A DNA stretch of 55,416 nt, taken from an uncultured Geobacteraceae bacterium (GTDB lineage: Bacteria > Desulfobacterota > Desulfuromonadia > Geobacterales > Pseudopelobacteraceae). Positions within the stretch are counted from its first letter, which is position 1, and every line of letters starts with the position of its first letter. The translations under genes and the position numbers were made by a program. This document shows, piece after piece, positions 54,755 to 55,416 of this stretch. The notes beneath the pieces were generated by a model that saw only the letters and a list, made by a program, of their open reading frames with translations, was not told the DNA's origin and searched no databases. The stretch spans positions 1 to 55,416 of the forward strand of contig CAIMXI010000043.1 of NCBI GenBank assembly GCA_903845365.1. The letters run 5' to 3'.

Positions 54755-55084
54755 TTAAATCTGTTGCTGCCTGTTCCATGGAATTTAGTGGGAAGTCTGA
54801 AAATCAGCCGGAAGTCAACGTACTTGTCAACTTTGGTATAAAGCCAAAATCCGAAGACTTCAACCATCATCCTTTCGACGGCACTCCTACTGATACTGCT
54901 ATTTGGGCAGCTCGTGCTTTGTTACTTCAACGACCAGAGTCTTGAAAGATAATGTTGATTCTGACCGATGGCGGTCCTGATAACGATCAAGCAACTCAGG
55001 CGGCCACCAAGAGGACGATGAAAGATGGAATCGAGATCGCTGCCATAGGTATCGTTGACAATAATGTCCAGAAATACTGGGATA
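54754..55084 (+). pseudogene. VWA-domain gene remnant with internal stop
   Basis: The plus-strand frame holds a von Willebrand factor A-like fragment. GTPTDTAIWAARALLL is followed by RPES, a TGA stop at 54943-54945, then in the same frame KIMLILTDGGPDNDQATQAA and GIEIAAIGI. Relatives usually read SRKI here, so the TGA most simply reflects a CGA-to-TGA nonsense change. The 5' end is missing (cut at the dockerin junction) and the 3' end breaks off near 55084, where a different gene fragment begins in another frame. VWA proteins of this type (CobT C-terminus-like) bind metal through TDG motifs. Confidence 0.75.
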
Positions 55085-55354
55085 CGGTTACCACTCGAAC
55101 CGCTCCACAAGGATCATATCCTCGAATATATGCAGCATGCGCTGGAACAGGCAGGAGGAAAGCATCTCATGACGGAGTCTCTCATGGAAACGCTTGCCGA
55201 GCACTGCTGCGGAAACTTGAGGCTGCTCAACCAGATGGCTGCAGAACTCCTTGCCGTGGCAGCTGAAAAACAATTGCCCAGAATTGATGAGGGTCTCTAC
55301 CTCGAAACGTTTTCACGGCAGCCGCAAACAAGAAAACAGGCCAGAAAAGGATGA
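55085..55354 (+). pseudogene. 3' fragment of an AAA ATPase (ExeA/TniB-like)
   Basis: The frame ending at 55354 encodes RLPLEPLHKDHILEYMQHAL, then NLRLLNQMAAELLAVAAEK and a basic end. This fits the C-terminal helical part of ATPases of the ExeA/TniB type, which often accompany transposases. The Walker motifs and N-terminal two-thirds are absent, and the start is fused to VWA sequence. It is therefore a truncated remnant of a mobile-element or transport-type ATPase. The nearby downstream gene start at 55406 may belong to the same element. Confidence 0.65.
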
Positions 55355-55405
55355 TCGTAAGACGTTAGAAACATTATGACCAATTCACACAAAAAGGAGA
55401 AAACA

Positions 55406-55416
55406 ATGAACCTAAA
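55406..55416 (+). CDS. Start of a gene cut by the window edge
   Basis: AAGGAG at 55395-55400 is followed 5 bases later by an ATG (MNL...), a strong initiation site. Only three codons lie in the window, so the product cannot be identified. It follows the ATPase fragment by 51 bases. Confidence 0.5.

Overview
The window looks like a chromosomal segment from a Geobacter-type bacterium (Desulfuromonadota). The grounds are the content: two large chemosensory clusters full of histidine kinases and c-di-GMP enzymes, a cytoplasmic Mvh-type [NiFe] hydrogenase with an HdrA subunit, an NtrY/NtrX pair, a dockerin-like tail and palindromic intergenic repeats. No rRNA, tRNA or CRISPR array was seen. The organism is inferred from gene content only.

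Left end (1-1595): about 0.8 kb of apparently non-coding DNA with candidate regulatory sites, then two small membrane-protein genes that converge on a hairpin. Plus-strand chemosensory cluster (1596-19705): HEAT-repeat protein, CheR, CheY, CheA, MCP, a DUF559 endonuclease-like gene between two nearly identical palindromic repeats, CheW, CheW, CheB, a GAF hybrid kinase with REC and HPt domains, a receiver protein, a GAF sensor, a GAF-GGDEF-PAS-GAF-histidine kinase fusion and a GAF-GGDEF diguanylate cyclase. Many genes overlap by ATGA or GTGA, so this is probably one long operon.

Minus-strand array (44958 down to 19715): more than 20 co-oriented genes. In transcription order they are a Cache-domain kinase, a GAF/HD-GYP phosphodiesterase, a receiver protein, an HPt protein, three related kinases, CheW, a divergent CheW, two paralogous MCPs, CheB, CheR-TPR, a CheA-REC hybrid and a receiver protein. 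After two small hairpins come MvhG, MvhA, a hydrogenase maturation protease, HdrA, MvhD, a further MCP and a TusA-like protein. The Che part has the domain set of the Wsp-like 'alternative cellular function' class. Its close, same-strand placement with an H2-oxidising or electron-bifurcating module suggests that redox or H2 status and chemosensory output may be linked. That link is an inference.

Right end (45048-55416): a cupin gene; a radical SAM gene followed by an orphan ferredoxin-NuoB/HycG fusion; then a plus-strand run of NtrY-like kinase, NtrX-like regulator (with the sigma54-contact and arginine-finger residues changed), CtpA-type protease, a 22-codon ORF and a rubredoxin-like/FAD oxidoreductase. 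The last 0.9 kb is a mosaic of gene remnants (dockerin tail, VWA domain with a nonsense codon, C-terminus of an AAA ATPase) before a gene that starts at the window edge.

The strongest unusual signals are the repeat-flanked DUF559 cassette, a palindromic repeat inserted in frame at the N-terminus of the hydrogenase protease, the fused chemosensory-hydrogenase gene array, and the degenerate NtrX.
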